Source: PFJX01 sp964466195
Lineage (GTDB): Bacteria > Pseudomonadota > Gammaproteobacteria > Burkholderiales > Thiobacillaceae
Length of the DNA stretch: 64,000 bases
Assembly (NCBI GenBank): GCA_964466195.1
Contig: CAYXMQ010000011.1
Location: 46,433 to 110,432, forward strand
Reading direction: 5' to 3'
Shown: one piece after another, positions 32,907-40,767 of the stretch
Layout of the letters: the number at the start of each line of letters is the position of its first letter
Numbering within the stretch: the first letter of the stretch is position 1
Made by a program: the position numbers and the translations under genes
Notes under the pieces: model-generated
The model's input: only the letters and a program-made list of their open reading frames with translations
Database searches by the model: none
Told to the model about the DNA's origin: nothing

Positions 32907-33287
32907 ATGCAACGCACCCTGCTCAAGTCCAAGCTGCACCGAGTGCGCGTCACCGCCTCCGAACTGGAGTACGAAGGCTCCTGCGCGATAGACGAGCTCC
33001 TGCTGGAAGCGGCGGATATCCGCGAATACGAACGAATCGAGCTCTACAACGTCAACAACGGCGAGCGTTTCTCGACCTACGCCATTCGCGGCCAGAAAGG
33101 CTCCGGCATGATTTCGGTCAACGGCGCTGCCGCTCGCAAGGCCGCCGTCGGCGACATTCTGATCATCGCGACCTATTCGGTTTACAACGAGATCGAGCTG
33201 AGCCATTTCGAGCCGAAACTGGTTTACGTCGATGACAAGAACCGCATCAAGCGCATCGGCGCACAGATTCCGGCACAAGCCGCCTGA
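32907..33287 (+). CDS. panD: Aspartate 1-decarboxylase proenzyme
   Basis: Makes beta-alanine for pantothenate and coenzyme A. The 126-residue proenzyme self-cleaves between Gly24 and Ser25 in YEGSCAIDE, leaving a pyruvoyl group on the new N-terminus. ATYSVYNE and the final conserved strands are present. The upstream frame is open for 105 bases, but the ATG at 32907 gives the family start MQRTLLKSKLHR. It is convergent with ampD, 7 bases apart. Confidence 0.97.
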   Translation: MQRTLLKSKLHRVRVTASELEYEGSCAIDELLLEAADIREYERIELYNVNNGERFSTYAIRGQKGSGMISVNGAAARKAAVGDILIIATYSVYNEIELSHFEPKLVYVDDKNRIKRIGAQIPAQAA

Positions 33288-33294
33288 GCGGCGC

Positions 33295-33828
33295 TCAAGC
33301 CAGCTTTTCCCAATCGAAATACGGCCCCGGATCGGTCTTGCGGCCGGGCGCGATATCGGAATGGCCGGCCCTGTCGACCAACGTCGGATACGCCTGGCGT
33401 AACGCTCGAATCAAACGGTTAAGGCTGGCGTACTGCACGGCGCTGAACGGTTGCTCGTCGCTGCCCTCCAGTTCCACGCCGATGGAAAAATCATTGCAGC
33501 GTTCGCGCCCGCGCCAGCTTGATGCGCCGGCATGCCAGGCGCGCCGGCTGCAGGGCACGAACTGGATCAATTCACCGTCGCGGCGGATGAAGAAATGCGC
33601 CGAAACCCGCAAGCTGTGGATCGTCGCGTAATACGGATGCGCCGCCGGATCGAGTCGATTGGTGAACAGCTGCTCGACGCCCGGCCCGCCAAACTCACCC
33701 GGCGGCAGGCTGATGTTATGGATCACCAGCAACGTGACGGCCGCGTCCGGCGGACGCGCGTCGCAATTCGGCGAGTCGATGCGGCGGGCGCAGTCAAGCC
33801 AGCCGGCGGCATCGAGCTGGTCAGTCAT
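33295..33828 (-). CDS. ampD: 1,6-anhydro-N-acetylmuramyl-L-alanine amidase
   Basis: Cytoplasmic zinc amidase that recycles muropeptides and so sets induction of AmpC-type beta-lactamases. 177 residues; zinc ligands are expected at VIHNIS (His), AGHSDIAPGRKTDPG (His, Asp). WHAG and FSIGVELEG match the family. The ATG at 33828 has a GGAGGAAG site and overlaps the stop of the thioredoxin-like gene (ATGA), so the two are coupled. No signal peptide, which fits AmpD rather than the periplasmic AmiD. Confidence 0.95.
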   Translation of the reverse strand: MTDQLDAAGWLDCARRIDSPNCDARPPDAAVTLLVIHNISLPPGEFGGPGVEQLFTNRLDPAAHPYYATIHSLRVSAHFFIRRDGELIQFVPCSRRAWHAGASSWRGRERCNDFSIGVELEGSDEQPFSAVQYASLNRLIRALRQAYPTLVDRAGHSDIAPGRKTDPGPYFDWEKLA

Positions 33829-34154
33829 GGCTCTTCCTCCGCCGGTTGCAGCAAGGCATGGTCGATGGCGGCCCGCAGCGCCGCCGGGGTGACTTCGCAA
33901 TTCAAGCGGGCATGGTAATGGCCGTTTACATAGAGAAACAGCGTCGGCAAATGAAACACTTCGAAAGCACGCGCCAATGCCGAAGCGACCTGTACATCCA
34001 CTTTGAACAATTGCGCCGCGCCCGACACGCTGGCCGGCAGGCGGTGTTCTACACTGCGGCAAGAGCCGCAGGTCGGGCTGGTGAACAACACCAGCGCCAG
34101 CGCGCGTGTTTGCGCCAGCTGGCGATGATAGGTGGCTTCGTCGAGCGCTTGCAT
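33825..34154 (-). CDS. Thioredoxin-like protein
   Basis: 109-residue thioredoxin fold without signal peptide: LVLFTSPTCGSC places the redox pair CGSC at 29-32 (not the CGPC of thioredoxin), followed by FKVDVQ and the cis-proline LPTLFLY. Probably a cytoplasmic thiol reductase or a thiol-peroxidase partner. The start at 34154 (MQALDEATYH) was chosen over an upstream-extended frame. It is translationally coupled to ampD, and a thioredoxin-like gene next to ampD recurs in some betaproteobacteria. Confidence 0.85.
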   Translation of the reverse strand: MQALDEATYHRQLAQTRALALVLFTSPTCGSCRSVEHRLPASVSGAAQLFKVDVQVASALARAFEVFHLPTLFLYVNGHYHARLNCEVTPAALRAAIDHALLQPAEEEP

Positions 34155-34244
34155 GCCTGAATTCTGCGTGAATCGAAGGCCGACCGATAGACGCTGGCGC
34201 AACCGGCTGCAAAGCGGGTCAAACACGATTTCTGTCGTCCGGGC

Positions 34245-34271
34245 TAATCTTTTTTCTATAGCTTCCGATAT
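34245..34271 (+). promoter_or_regulatory. Candidate sigma-28 (FliA) promoter for the PAS-chemoreceptor operon
   Basis: TAATCTTT (34245-34252), exactly 11 bases, then TCCGATAT (34264-34271). The FliA consensus is TAAAGTTT-N11-GCCGATAA; 6 of 8 bases match in each half. It lies 50 bases before the PAS gene ATG. A flagellar-class promoter fits a chemoreceptor gene. Confidence 0.6.
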
Positions 34272-34320
34272 AGAGAGGTTATCAATCAACGGCTCTCAGC
34301 CGTGGCATGGAGCAAGCAGC

Positions 34321-34839
34321 ATGAAGCCAGCCATTTCGCCTACCAGCGTGGAACGTCAGATGCGTGAAGACGATTTCATCGTTTCCAAGACCGACCTGAA
34401 GGGCCGCATCACTTACGGCAACCGAATCTTCATCGAGTTTTCCGGCTATACGGAACACGAACTGCTCGGTTCGCAGCACAACATCATTCGTCACCCGGAC
34501 ATGCCGCGCGCCGTCTTCAAGTTGCTGTGGGACACCATACAGGCCAAGCGGGAGTGCAATGCCTATGTCAAAAACATGGCCAAGGACGGCAGCTTCTATT
34601 GGGTATTTGCCAATGTGACGCCCAATTTCGACGAAGCCGGCAACGTCACCGGTTATTTCTCGGTCCGGCGCAAACCCAAGGCGTCCGGCGTCAAGACCGT
34701 TACCGAGCTGTACCGGGCCATGCTGGAAGCGGAGCATCGTGCCGGCGCGAAAGATGCCATCGCCGCGGCATCGACAATATTGACCACCCTGCTGCACGAA
34801 AAAGGTTTGAGCTATGACGAACTTGTCCTTGCAATCTAG
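34321..34839 (+). CDS. Aer-like PAS domain protein
   Basis: 172 residues with one PAS domain (about 20-125) very like that of the aerotaxis receptor Aer: ITYGNRIFIEFSGYTEHELLG, HNIIRHPDMPRAVFKLLWDTI, VKNMAKDGSFYWVFANVTP. Aer binds FAD in this domain. There is no membrane segment or signalling domain; after the PAS comes a helical tail (VTELYRAMLEAEHRAG). The gene overlaps the chemoreceptor gene by 26 bases, so it probably supplies its sensory input. GGAG site 8 bases before the ATG. Confidence 0.9.
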   Translation: MKPAISPTSVERQMREDDFIVSKTDLKGRITYGNRIFIEFSGYTEHELLGSQHNIIRHPDMPRAVFKLLWDTIQAKRECNAYVKNMAKDGSFYWVFANVTPNFDEAGNVTGYFSVRRKPKASGVKTVTELYRAMLEAEHRAGAKDAIAAASTILTTLLHEKGLSYDELVLAI

Positions 34840-36262
34840 GCTTTCGAGCCTGCTTTGGGGCTTCTCTGCACTGCTGTTCGCCACCATCCTGGCGGCTTGG
34901 CTGCTGCATGGCTTCGAATGGTCGATGCTGGTTTTTCTGCTGATCGGGATGGCGCTGTCGGCCTGGGGGCAACTCAAAACCCGCAGTTGGCTGGCGCCGA
35001 TCGCCAAGCTCAACGACATCGCGACCAAAGTCAGCCGCGGCGACTTCAGTCATCGCGTCACCGACATCAGCGACAACAATGAGATCGGCGGCTTGTGCTG
35101 GCATGTCAACGACATGCTGGATCAGCTGGAAACCTATTTCCGCGAAGAAGCCACGGCCTTCAGGCTGCATATCGATGGCCAATATTTCCGCAAGGCGATA
35201 CCGCAGGGCTTGCGCGGCAGCTTCAAGAAGGGCCTGGAAAGCAACAACGTGTTGCTGGACAGCATTGCGGCGCAGCAGCGCGGCCAGATGCGCGACGGGC
35301 TGATTTCCAAGTTGCATCATCTCAATACCACCAATTTGCTTGCCAACCTGGCCTCCAACCAGAGCGACCTGAGCCATATCACCGATGAGATGCAGCGCGT
35401 CCTCGATCTGGCCGCGCATACCAGCACCGACGCGGTGTCCAGCCAGAGCGCGGTCAGCCAGGTGGTCGAGCGCTTGAATCAGATCACTGAACGGATCAAT
35501 CTGGTCGCCGATGCGGTGGTGGAACTGAATGCGCGCAGCCAGGAAATCACCACGTCCGTCCAGTTGATTACCGGCATCGCCAATCAAACCAATCTGCTCG
35601 CCCTCAACGCGGCGATCGAAGCCGCGCGCGCCGGCGAGGCGGGACGCGGCTTTGCGGTGGTGGCCGATGAAGTGCGCAAGCTGGCCGAGCACACCAAGCA
35701 GGCCTCAGAATCCATCGGCACCGTCATGGAGACCTTGACCGCCGAGGCCGAACGCATGTCGGCGGATTCGCATGCGATGCGCGACATGGCGAGCAATTCC
35801 CGCCAGGTGATCGGCGAGATGGAAGGCCGCTTTGGCGGCTTCGCCCGCTCTGCCAAGGAGACCGAACAGCGCGCCGCGCGTGCTCGCGACATGAGCTTCG
35901 CTTCGCTGGTCAAGGTCGATCATGTGATCTTCAAGCAGCGCGCCTACATGGCGCTGAACGCCAGCGGTGACGAAAGCTATCGCCAGGCGGTGTCGGTCGA
36001 TCACCACAACTGCCGTCTCGGAAAATGGTATGAAACACTGGGTCGCGAACGCTTCGGCAACGTGCCCAGCTACCGCTTGCTGGAGCAGCCGCATGCGCGC
36101 GTACATAACCATGTTCACCAGATGCTCGCCCATGTAGACCAGGGCTGGGAGCAGAACGCCAAGGTGCAAAAGGATATATTCGATGCCATGCAGACGACCG
36201 AAACAGCCAGCCAGGAGGTGATGGAGCTGATCGACAAGATGGTGATCGAGAAACACGGCTAG
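34814..36262 (+). CDS. Methyl-accepting chemotaxis protein with C-terminal CZB domain
   Basis: 482 residues. Two membrane helices (about 13-31 and 36-52) are separated by only a few residues, so there is no periplasmic sensor. HAMP follows (about 55-110), then the signalling coiled coil with the conserved tip TGIANQTNLLALNAAIEA (about 254-272). The C-terminal chemoreceptor zinc-binding (CZB) domain spans about 368-440: VDHVIFK, DHHNCRLGKWY and HARVHNHVHQ supply the His/Cys ligands. It overlaps the PAS gene, an arrangement like a split Aer. Confidence 0.93.
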   Translation: MTNLSLQSRLSSLLWGFSALLFATILAAWLLHGFEWSMLVFLLIGMALSAWGQLKTRSWLAPIAKLNDIATKVSRGDFSHRVTDISDNNEIGGLCWHVNDMLDQLETYFREEATAFRLHIDGQYFRKAIPQGLRGSFKKGLESNNVLLDSIAAQQRGQMRDGLISKLHHLNTTNLLANLASNQSDLSHITDEMQRVLDLAAHTSTDAVSSQSAVSQVVERLNQITERINLVADAVVELNARSQEITTSVQLITGIANQTNLLALNAAIEAARAGEAGRGFAVVADEVRKLAEHTKQASESIGTVMETLTAEAERMSADSHAMRDMASNSRQVIGEMEGRFGGFARSAKETEQRAARARDMSFASLVKVDHVIFKQRAYMALNASGDESYRQAVSVDHHNCRLGKWYETLGRERFGNVPSYRLLEQPHARVHNHVHQMLAHVDQGWEQNAKVQKDIFDAMQTTETASQEVMELIDKMVIEKHG

Positions 36263-36273
36263 CGTGCCGCCAG

Positions 36274-36300
36274 GACTTGCGCGCCATAGGCGCGCAAGTC
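36274..36300. terminator. Hairpin between convergent chemoreceptor and pilR genes
   Basis: GACTTGCGCGCC-ATA-GGCGCGCAAGTC: a perfect 12-base stem with a 3-base loop, 11 bases after the chemoreceptor stop and 3 before the pilR stop. No clear T tract follows on either side, so it is a strong hairpin but an imperfect intrinsic terminator. Confidence 0.65.
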
Positions 36301-36303
36301 GTA

Positions 36304-37629
36304 TTAGTCGATCGCCAGACGGTCCATTCGGTAGCCCAGCGAACGCAAGCTCACGCCCAACAAACGCGCCGCGGCCGTTTTATCCTGCCCGGTCTGAGCC
36401 AGCGCGTCCTGAATGGCTCGTTTTTCTCGGCCATCCAGGTAGATATGAAGCCCGGCATGCATGTCAGGCGCGCCGCCGTCCGCCACTGCCGACGGCGCCA
36501 GATTGAGATCGGCGGCATCGATAGTCTGGTTTTCGGCCAGCGCCAAGCCGCGCTCAAGCATGTTTTCCAATTCACGCACATTGCCGGGGAAGTCATAGCG
36601 CGCCATTGCGGCGAGCGCGGATTCCTGCAGCACCGGCTGCGCGCCGGCACGGCCGCCGGACAAGCGGGCAAGTATGAAGGCGACCAGTTCCGGCAGGTCT
36701 TCACGCCGTTCGCGCAGCGCAGGCATGCGGATTTCGATGACATTGAGTCGATAGAACAGGTCGTGCCGGAAGCGCCCCGCGCTGACCGCCGCCTGCAGGT
36801 TCTGGTGCGAAGCGCTGACCAAGCGCACGTCGACCGGTTCTTCGCTGACGCCGCCGACGCGTCGCACGCATTTTTCCTGGATCGCACGCAGCAGCTTGAC
36901 CTGCATCGGCAGCGGCAAATCGGCCACCTCGTCAAGGAACAGCGTGCCGCCGCTTGCCGCCTGAAAAAATCCATCACGATCGGCTTCCGCGCCGGTAAAT
37001 GCCCCTTTTCGATAACCGAAGAATTCGCTTTCCATCAGATTTTCGGGAATCGCCCCGCAGTTCACCGCAACAAACGCGGCCCCGGCACGTGCACTGCGCG
37101 CATGAATCAGTCGCGCGGCGACTTCCTTGCCGGTGCCGGTTTCGCCGGTAATGAAAACCGGCGCCTGGCTGTGGGCGACTTTTTCGATCAACGCACGCAC
37201 ATGCTGCATCGGCGGCGAATCGCCGACCAGGGGACGCGCGACGGCCATAGCGGAGCCGGTTTCCGGCACTTGCAACGCAGAACGCACCAGGCCGCGCACT
37301 TTTTCCGGCGTGACCGGTTTTTCGACGTAGTCGAAGGCGCCGGCTTTCAGCGCGGCGACGGCATTCTCCGAAGAGCCGAAGGCGGTAATCACGGCTACCG
37401 GCATGGCTGCCGCGTGCCCGGCGATGTAACGGACAATGTCGAGCCCGCTGCCATCCGGCAAACGCATGTCGGTCAGGCAAAGATCAAACACGCCTTGTCG
37501 AAGCTGCGACTTGGCTTCCGCGACGTCGGCGGCGCGTGCGCTGTCGAGTCCCATGCGGGCCATATCCATCTCAAGCAGGTCGAGCAAATCAGGCTCGTCG
37601 TCGACCAACAGAATGCGCGGACGTTTCAT
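36304..37629 (-). CDS. pilR: Sigma-54 dependent response regulator, PilR type
   Basis: Activates type IV pilin and related genes with RpoN. 441 residues: receiver domain with phospho-acceptor D54 (CLTDMRLPDG) and Lys in YVEKPV, AAA+ domain with Walker A GETGTGKE, the sigma-54 contact loop GAFTGA (ESEFFGYRKGAFTGA) and R-finger region, then a Fis-type helix-turn-helix (KTAAARLLGVSLRSLGYRM). ATG 37629 has a GAGG site; MRLQT at 37644 is an alternative. It starts 11 bases after pilS. Confidence 0.94.
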   Translation of the reverse strand: MKRPRILLVDDEPDLLDLLEMDMARMGLDSARAADVAEAKSQLRQGVFDLCLTDMRLPDGSGLDIVRYIAGHAAAMPVAVITAFGSSENAVAALKAGAFDYVEKPVTPEKVRGLVRSALQVPETGSAMAVARPLVGDSPPMQHVRALIEKVAHSQAPVFITGETGTGKEVAARLIHARSARAGAAFVAVNCGAIPENLMESEFFGYRKGAFTGAEADRDGFFQAASGGTLFLDEVADLPLPMQVKLLRAIQEKCVRRVGGVSEEPVDVRLVSASHQNLQAAVSAGRFRHDLFYRLNVIEIRMPALRERREDLPELVAFILARLSGGRAGAQPVLQESALAAMARYDFPGNVRELENMLERGLALAENQTIDAADLNLAPSAVADGGAPDMHAGLHIYLDGREKRAIQDALAQTGQDKTAAARLLGVSLRSLGYRMDRLAID

Positions 37630-37640
37630 GGTCTGAAGCC

Positions 37641-39260
37641 TCATCGGCAGGGTGGTGACGGGCAACGCAGCCGGAACAGCGCGCCCTCCGGAATATCGAC
37701 ATAGCGCAGCTCGGCCGCGTTGGCTTCCGCCAGTTCGCGCGCGATGTACAACCCGAGGCCGGTACCCTGGATATCGGTGGTATAGAAGGGTTCGAATAGA
37801 TGGACTTGCACGTCCGGCGCAATACTCGGGCCGTCGTTGAGAATTTCGATATCAGCGTGCCCTTCGCCGGCATTCAAACGGATGCGGATGCTGCCCGCTT
37901 GCCGCGTGCAATAGCGCCAGGCGTTGCGTAGCAGGTTCCAGAGTATCTGTTCCAGATGGCCGCTATCGAAACAGACCGGCACCTGTTGCGATATCTGCAG
38001 AATCATCACCCCCTGCGGCAGCGTGTTACGCCCGGCGTAGTCCTGCACGAACGTGGACAGAAAGGCCGCCAGTTCGATTTCAGTGCTGTTCATGCGATCA
38101 CGCCGGTTCAACGCCAGGACATCCTCAACCAGGCTGTTCAGGCGTATCGCGTTGTCGTCGATGATGCGTGTCAGTTTATGGCTCATCTCGTCGCGCGCAT
38201 CTTCCTTCAGCAAGCCGGCGGCATGGCGTATCGCGGAAAGCGGGTTGCGTATTTCGTGCGCGAGGTTGGCGGTCAGCAATCCCAGCGAAGCCAGTTTCAT
38301 CCGCTGCGCCTGCATTTCCAGTTCCGTCATGTCTTCCAGCACCACCACCGCGCCTTCTTTTCGACTCGGTTCCAGTTCCATGAAACGCGCACGCAGGCGG
38401 TGGCCATCCCTGCCGGTGCGAAACGGATGGCTCGGCAACGCCTCGCCGCGTCGCCAGAGTTCCCACAACGGCGCTAATTGCGGTGCGCACAGGGCCAACG
38501 TGCAGCCATTGAATAAGCGCGCGCCCAGCGACGCTTGCGCGCGCGCGTTGTATTGCAGGATCTCGCCGCCCGCGCCCACCGCCATCACGGCATAGGGCAG
38601 TTCCTGGATCATGCGTTCATTGATGCGTTCGAAGCTTTCCGCCTGGCGGGATTTTTCCTGCGCCAGCGCCCCGGCCGCAAGCGTACCCTTGGCGAGCAGA
38701 TTGGACAGCAGCGCGACGCCGAACAAGCCTAAAGACAAGAGTCCGGCGCGGACATAACCGCCTGCCCCGGACTGGCCGTACAGCGCATGCAAGGTCTGTT
38801 CGCCCAGAATGACGATCGTGGCCAGCGCCGCCCACATCAAGACATAGCGTGTTTGCGGCAACATGCCGACCGCGGCCAAGGTCAGCATCAGCAACAGCCC
38901 GAGGCCCGAGTTGTTGCCGCCCGCCAGATAGATCAGAACGGCAAGACAAATGATGTCGACAATGGCCTGGCGCACCACCAGACGTTGAAAGAATGCGCTC
39001 TGCCGTTGTTTCGGCCGGCCGAACAGCCAGGCCGACAGGAAATACACCAGACTGCCGAACGCGAACAGATAAGGGTGATCAAGGCGCTGCTGCAGCAGTT
39101 GCTCGGAGAACAGCCCCGCCAGACAGAGAAAACCGGCCAGGAACAACCTGAAATGATTGAGATGCTCCAGCGAGCGCCAGAAACTGTCTGGGATGACCGC
39201 CGGCGGGGTGGCAACAGGCTGGCGGCGGCTCAGTTCAGTCGCTGAGTTTGCGGTGCTCAT
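37641..39260 (-). CDS. pilS: Sensor histidine kinase, PilS type
   Basis: Membrane sensor partner of PilR. 539 residues: six hydrophobic segments between about 30 and 195 with little periplasmic loop, a PAS-like region (about 220-310), then the kinase core: H-box LAHEIRNPLSA, N-box LWNLLRNAWRY, and the ATP lid GTGLGLYIARELAEA. In Pseudomonas PilS senses pilin levels in the membrane. It overlaps the upstream PP0621-type gene by 26 bases, as often seen in betaproteobacteria. No pilin gene is in the window. Confidence 0.93.
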   Translation of the reverse strand: MSTANSATELSRRQPVATPPAVIPDSFWRSLEHLNHFRLFLAGFLCLAGLFSEQLLQQRLDHPYLFAFGSLVYFLSAWLFGRPKQRQSAFFQRLVVRQAIVDIICLAVLIYLAGGNNSGLGLLLMLTLAAVGMLPQTRYVLMWAALATIVILGEQTLHALYGQSGAGGYVRAGLLSLGLFGVALLSNLLAKGTLAAGALAQEKSRQAESFERINERMIQELPYAVMAVGAGGEILQYNARAQASLGARLFNGCTLALCAPQLAPLWELWRRGEALPSHPFRTGRDGHRLRARFMELEPSRKEGAVVVLEDMTELEMQAQRMKLASLGLLTANLAHEIRNPLSAIRHAAGLLKEDARDEMSHKLTRIIDDNAIRLNSLVEDVLALNRRDRMNSTEIELAAFLSTFVQDYAGRNTLPQGVMILQISQQVPVCFDSGHLEQILWNLLRNAWRYCTRQAGSIRIRLNAGEGHADIEILNDGPSIAPDVQVHLFEPFYTTDIQGTGLGLYIARELAEANAAELRYVDIPEGALFRLRCPSPPCR

Positions 39261-39468
39261 CGCAACAATAGAAGCGGCCCTGGCTCAATATCGCTTCGGA
39301 ACGCGGCAGATTCACCCCGCAAGATTGGCATCGCACCATGTCCTCGGCGACGATCTTGTCGCCGCCCTGACGCGCCGATTTAGCGCCATCAATACGTTTA
39401 CCCGCCATGCGCCGAACCAGATAGACCACCAGGACGGTGACCAGAATGACGACCAGTATCTTATTCAC
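39235..39468 (-). CDS. PP0621 family small membrane protein with zinc ribbon
   Basis: 77 residues: one N-terminal membrane helix (about 4-20) and a C-terminal Cys cluster, CQSCGVNLP and FYCCDEHR, likely a zinc ribbon. The start codon is GTG. The gene is found just upstream of pilSR in many betaproteobacteria; its function is unknown. It overlaps pilS by 26 bases and the 102-aa gene by 8, so all are probably one transcript. Confidence 0.82.
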   Translation of the reverse strand: MNKILVVILVTVLVVYLVRRMAGKRIDGAKSARQGGDKIVAEDMVRCQSCGVNLPRSEAILSQGRFYCCDEHRKLSD

Positions 39469-39769
39469 GCGACAGGCCGTTCTTGTGCGCCTGATTGATC
39501 ACGACCAGCAATTGCTTGAACGGGATCTCCTTGCCGTAGCGATTGAGAAACTGCATATAAGGCAGATCCTTGTCAGTGGGGAACTGGTACTTGTCTGAAA
39601 TCATGTCGTCATACAACTTGCGCAAGACGCCATCGAGCTGATCCAACATCGCCGACCAGCGCTCGGCGTTTTCCGGGTCGTAATCTATCCCTGCGCGCAT
39701 TTCGTCCACTTCGTAGACCGCCTGATGCACCAGATCGACGTATTCATCGTAGGTTTTTGGACCTTTCAT
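39461..39769 (-). CDS. Conserved 102-residue soluble protein
   Basis: No family recognised. The sequence is acidic and helical with many aromatic residues: TYDEYVDLVHQAVYEVDEM, ENAERWSAMLDQLDGVL, KYQFPTDKDLPYMQFLNRYG, FKQLLVVINQAHKNG. No cysteines, signal peptide or membrane helix. A terminator separates it from hdrB upstream, and it overlaps the PP0621-type gene downstream by 8 bases, so it belongs with the pilSR unit rather than the redox cluster. Confidence 0.75.
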   Translation of the reverse strand: MKGPKTYDEYVDLVHQAVYEVDEMRAGIDYDPENAERWSAMLDQLDGVLRKLYDDMISDKYQFPTDKDLPYMQFLNRYGKEIPFKQLLVVINQAHKNGLSRE

Positions 39770-39795
39770 CGCATTCCTTCAAATCGATAGCTTGA

Positions 39796-39821
39796 ACAAA
39801 AACAGGGGCCGGAGCCCCTGT
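39796..39821 (-). terminator. Rho-independent terminator after hdrB
   Basis: ACAGGGGC (39802-39809) pairs with GCCCCTGT (39814-39821) around a 4-base loop; on the minus strand TTTTTG follows. It lies 26 bases after the hdrB stop and ends the qmoAB-hdrCB operon. Confidence 0.88.
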
Positions 39822-39846
39822 CAGTCTGACACAAATGGCATCCGTC

Positions 39847-40743
39847 TTACTTGGCGGCGAATTCTTCCAGCTTGCGCGCCCGCACGACGTTACCGTTGAT
39901 CCCGGCTTCCTTCGCACTGCCGCCGTAGGCCAGCGTCATCAACTGTGAGTAATACAGCACCGGAATGTCAAACTTGGTGCCGTACCGCTTGTTGATCTGG
40001 CCTTGATAGACCTCGACGTTGGCCTGGCACAGCGGGCAAGGCGTGACGATCATTTCGGCGCCGCCGTCGTAAGCCGCTTCGATGATGTCCTTGATCTGCG
40101 CCTGCGCCTTTTCCGGCTCGGAAAAGGCCAGCGCACCGCCGCAGCAGGTGACCTTCTGGTCGTACTTGACCGCTTCGCCGCCGACCGTCTCGATCAGGCG
40201 ATCGAGATACAGCGGGTTCTCGAACGATTCACCGCTGATGCCGAACGGACGATTGGTCTGGCAGCCGACGTAGCCGGCGAATTTCATGCCTTCCAGCGGC
40301 TTCTTGACCGGCTTCTTCAGTTCGTCATAGCCCAGATCCTCGATCAGCACTTCCACCATGTGGCGCACTTCCGGGATGACCTTGATCTGCAAGCCGGCTT
40401 CTTTCAGCGCGGTCTGGGTATCGGCCATCAGCCCGGAATTGTGCTCCAGGCGTTCCTTCGATTCACGCGCGCCGAGCCAGCAGGCGGCGCAGGTGGCGAC
40501 GATGGTCTGTCCGGGCAGATTGGATTCGGCCAGTGCAAAGTTACGCGCATTCATGACGTGACGCGGCAGCTCTCCGGCTTCGGCGTAACTGACCGATGCG
40601 CCGCAGCAGTTCCAGTCTGGAATCTCGGTCATCTTGATATCCAGCGTCTTGCACATGGACTCGACAGAAACCAGATAGTTGGAGGCCGAAGCGCCCTTCT
40701 GGGACGAACAGCCGGGGTAGAAAGCGTATTCCTTGCGTGCCAT
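39847..40743 (-). CDS. hdrB: HdrB-like subunit (CCG domain), Qmo-associated
   Basis: Heterodisulfide reductase subunit B homologue. 298 residues with two complete cysteine-rich CCG motifs: C in YPGCSS, CC in WNCCGAS, then CAAC; and C in GYVGCQ, CC in VTCCGG, then CPLC. In methanogen HdrB these hold two non-cubane 4Fe-4S clusters that split disulfides. Both motifs are intact, so a catalytic rather than structural role is possible. No membrane segment. In the operon it follows hdrC by 24 bases, replacing the membrane subunit QmoC. Confidence 0.92.
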   Translation of the reverse strand: MARKEYAFYPGCSSQKGASASNYLVSVESMCKTLDIKMTEIPDWNCCGASVSYAEAGELPRHVMNARNFALAESNLPGQTIVATCAACWLGARESKERLEHNSGLMADTQTALKEAGLQIKVIPEVRHMVEVLIEDLGYDELKKPVKKPLEGMKFAGYVGCQTNRPFGISGESFENPLYLDRLIETVGGEAVKYDQKVTCCGGALAFSEPEKAQAQIKDIIEAAYDGGAEMIVTPCPLCQANVEVYQGQINKRYGTKFDIPVLYYSQLMTLAYGGSAKEAGINGNVVRARKLEEFAAK

Positions 40744-40767
40744 CTTGTATTTCTCCTTCTTTTGCCC

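Noticed and set aside
36277..37704. 475-codon plus-strand frame over pilR
   Set aside because: Antisense to pilR, whose motifs are all intact; no sign of a real product.
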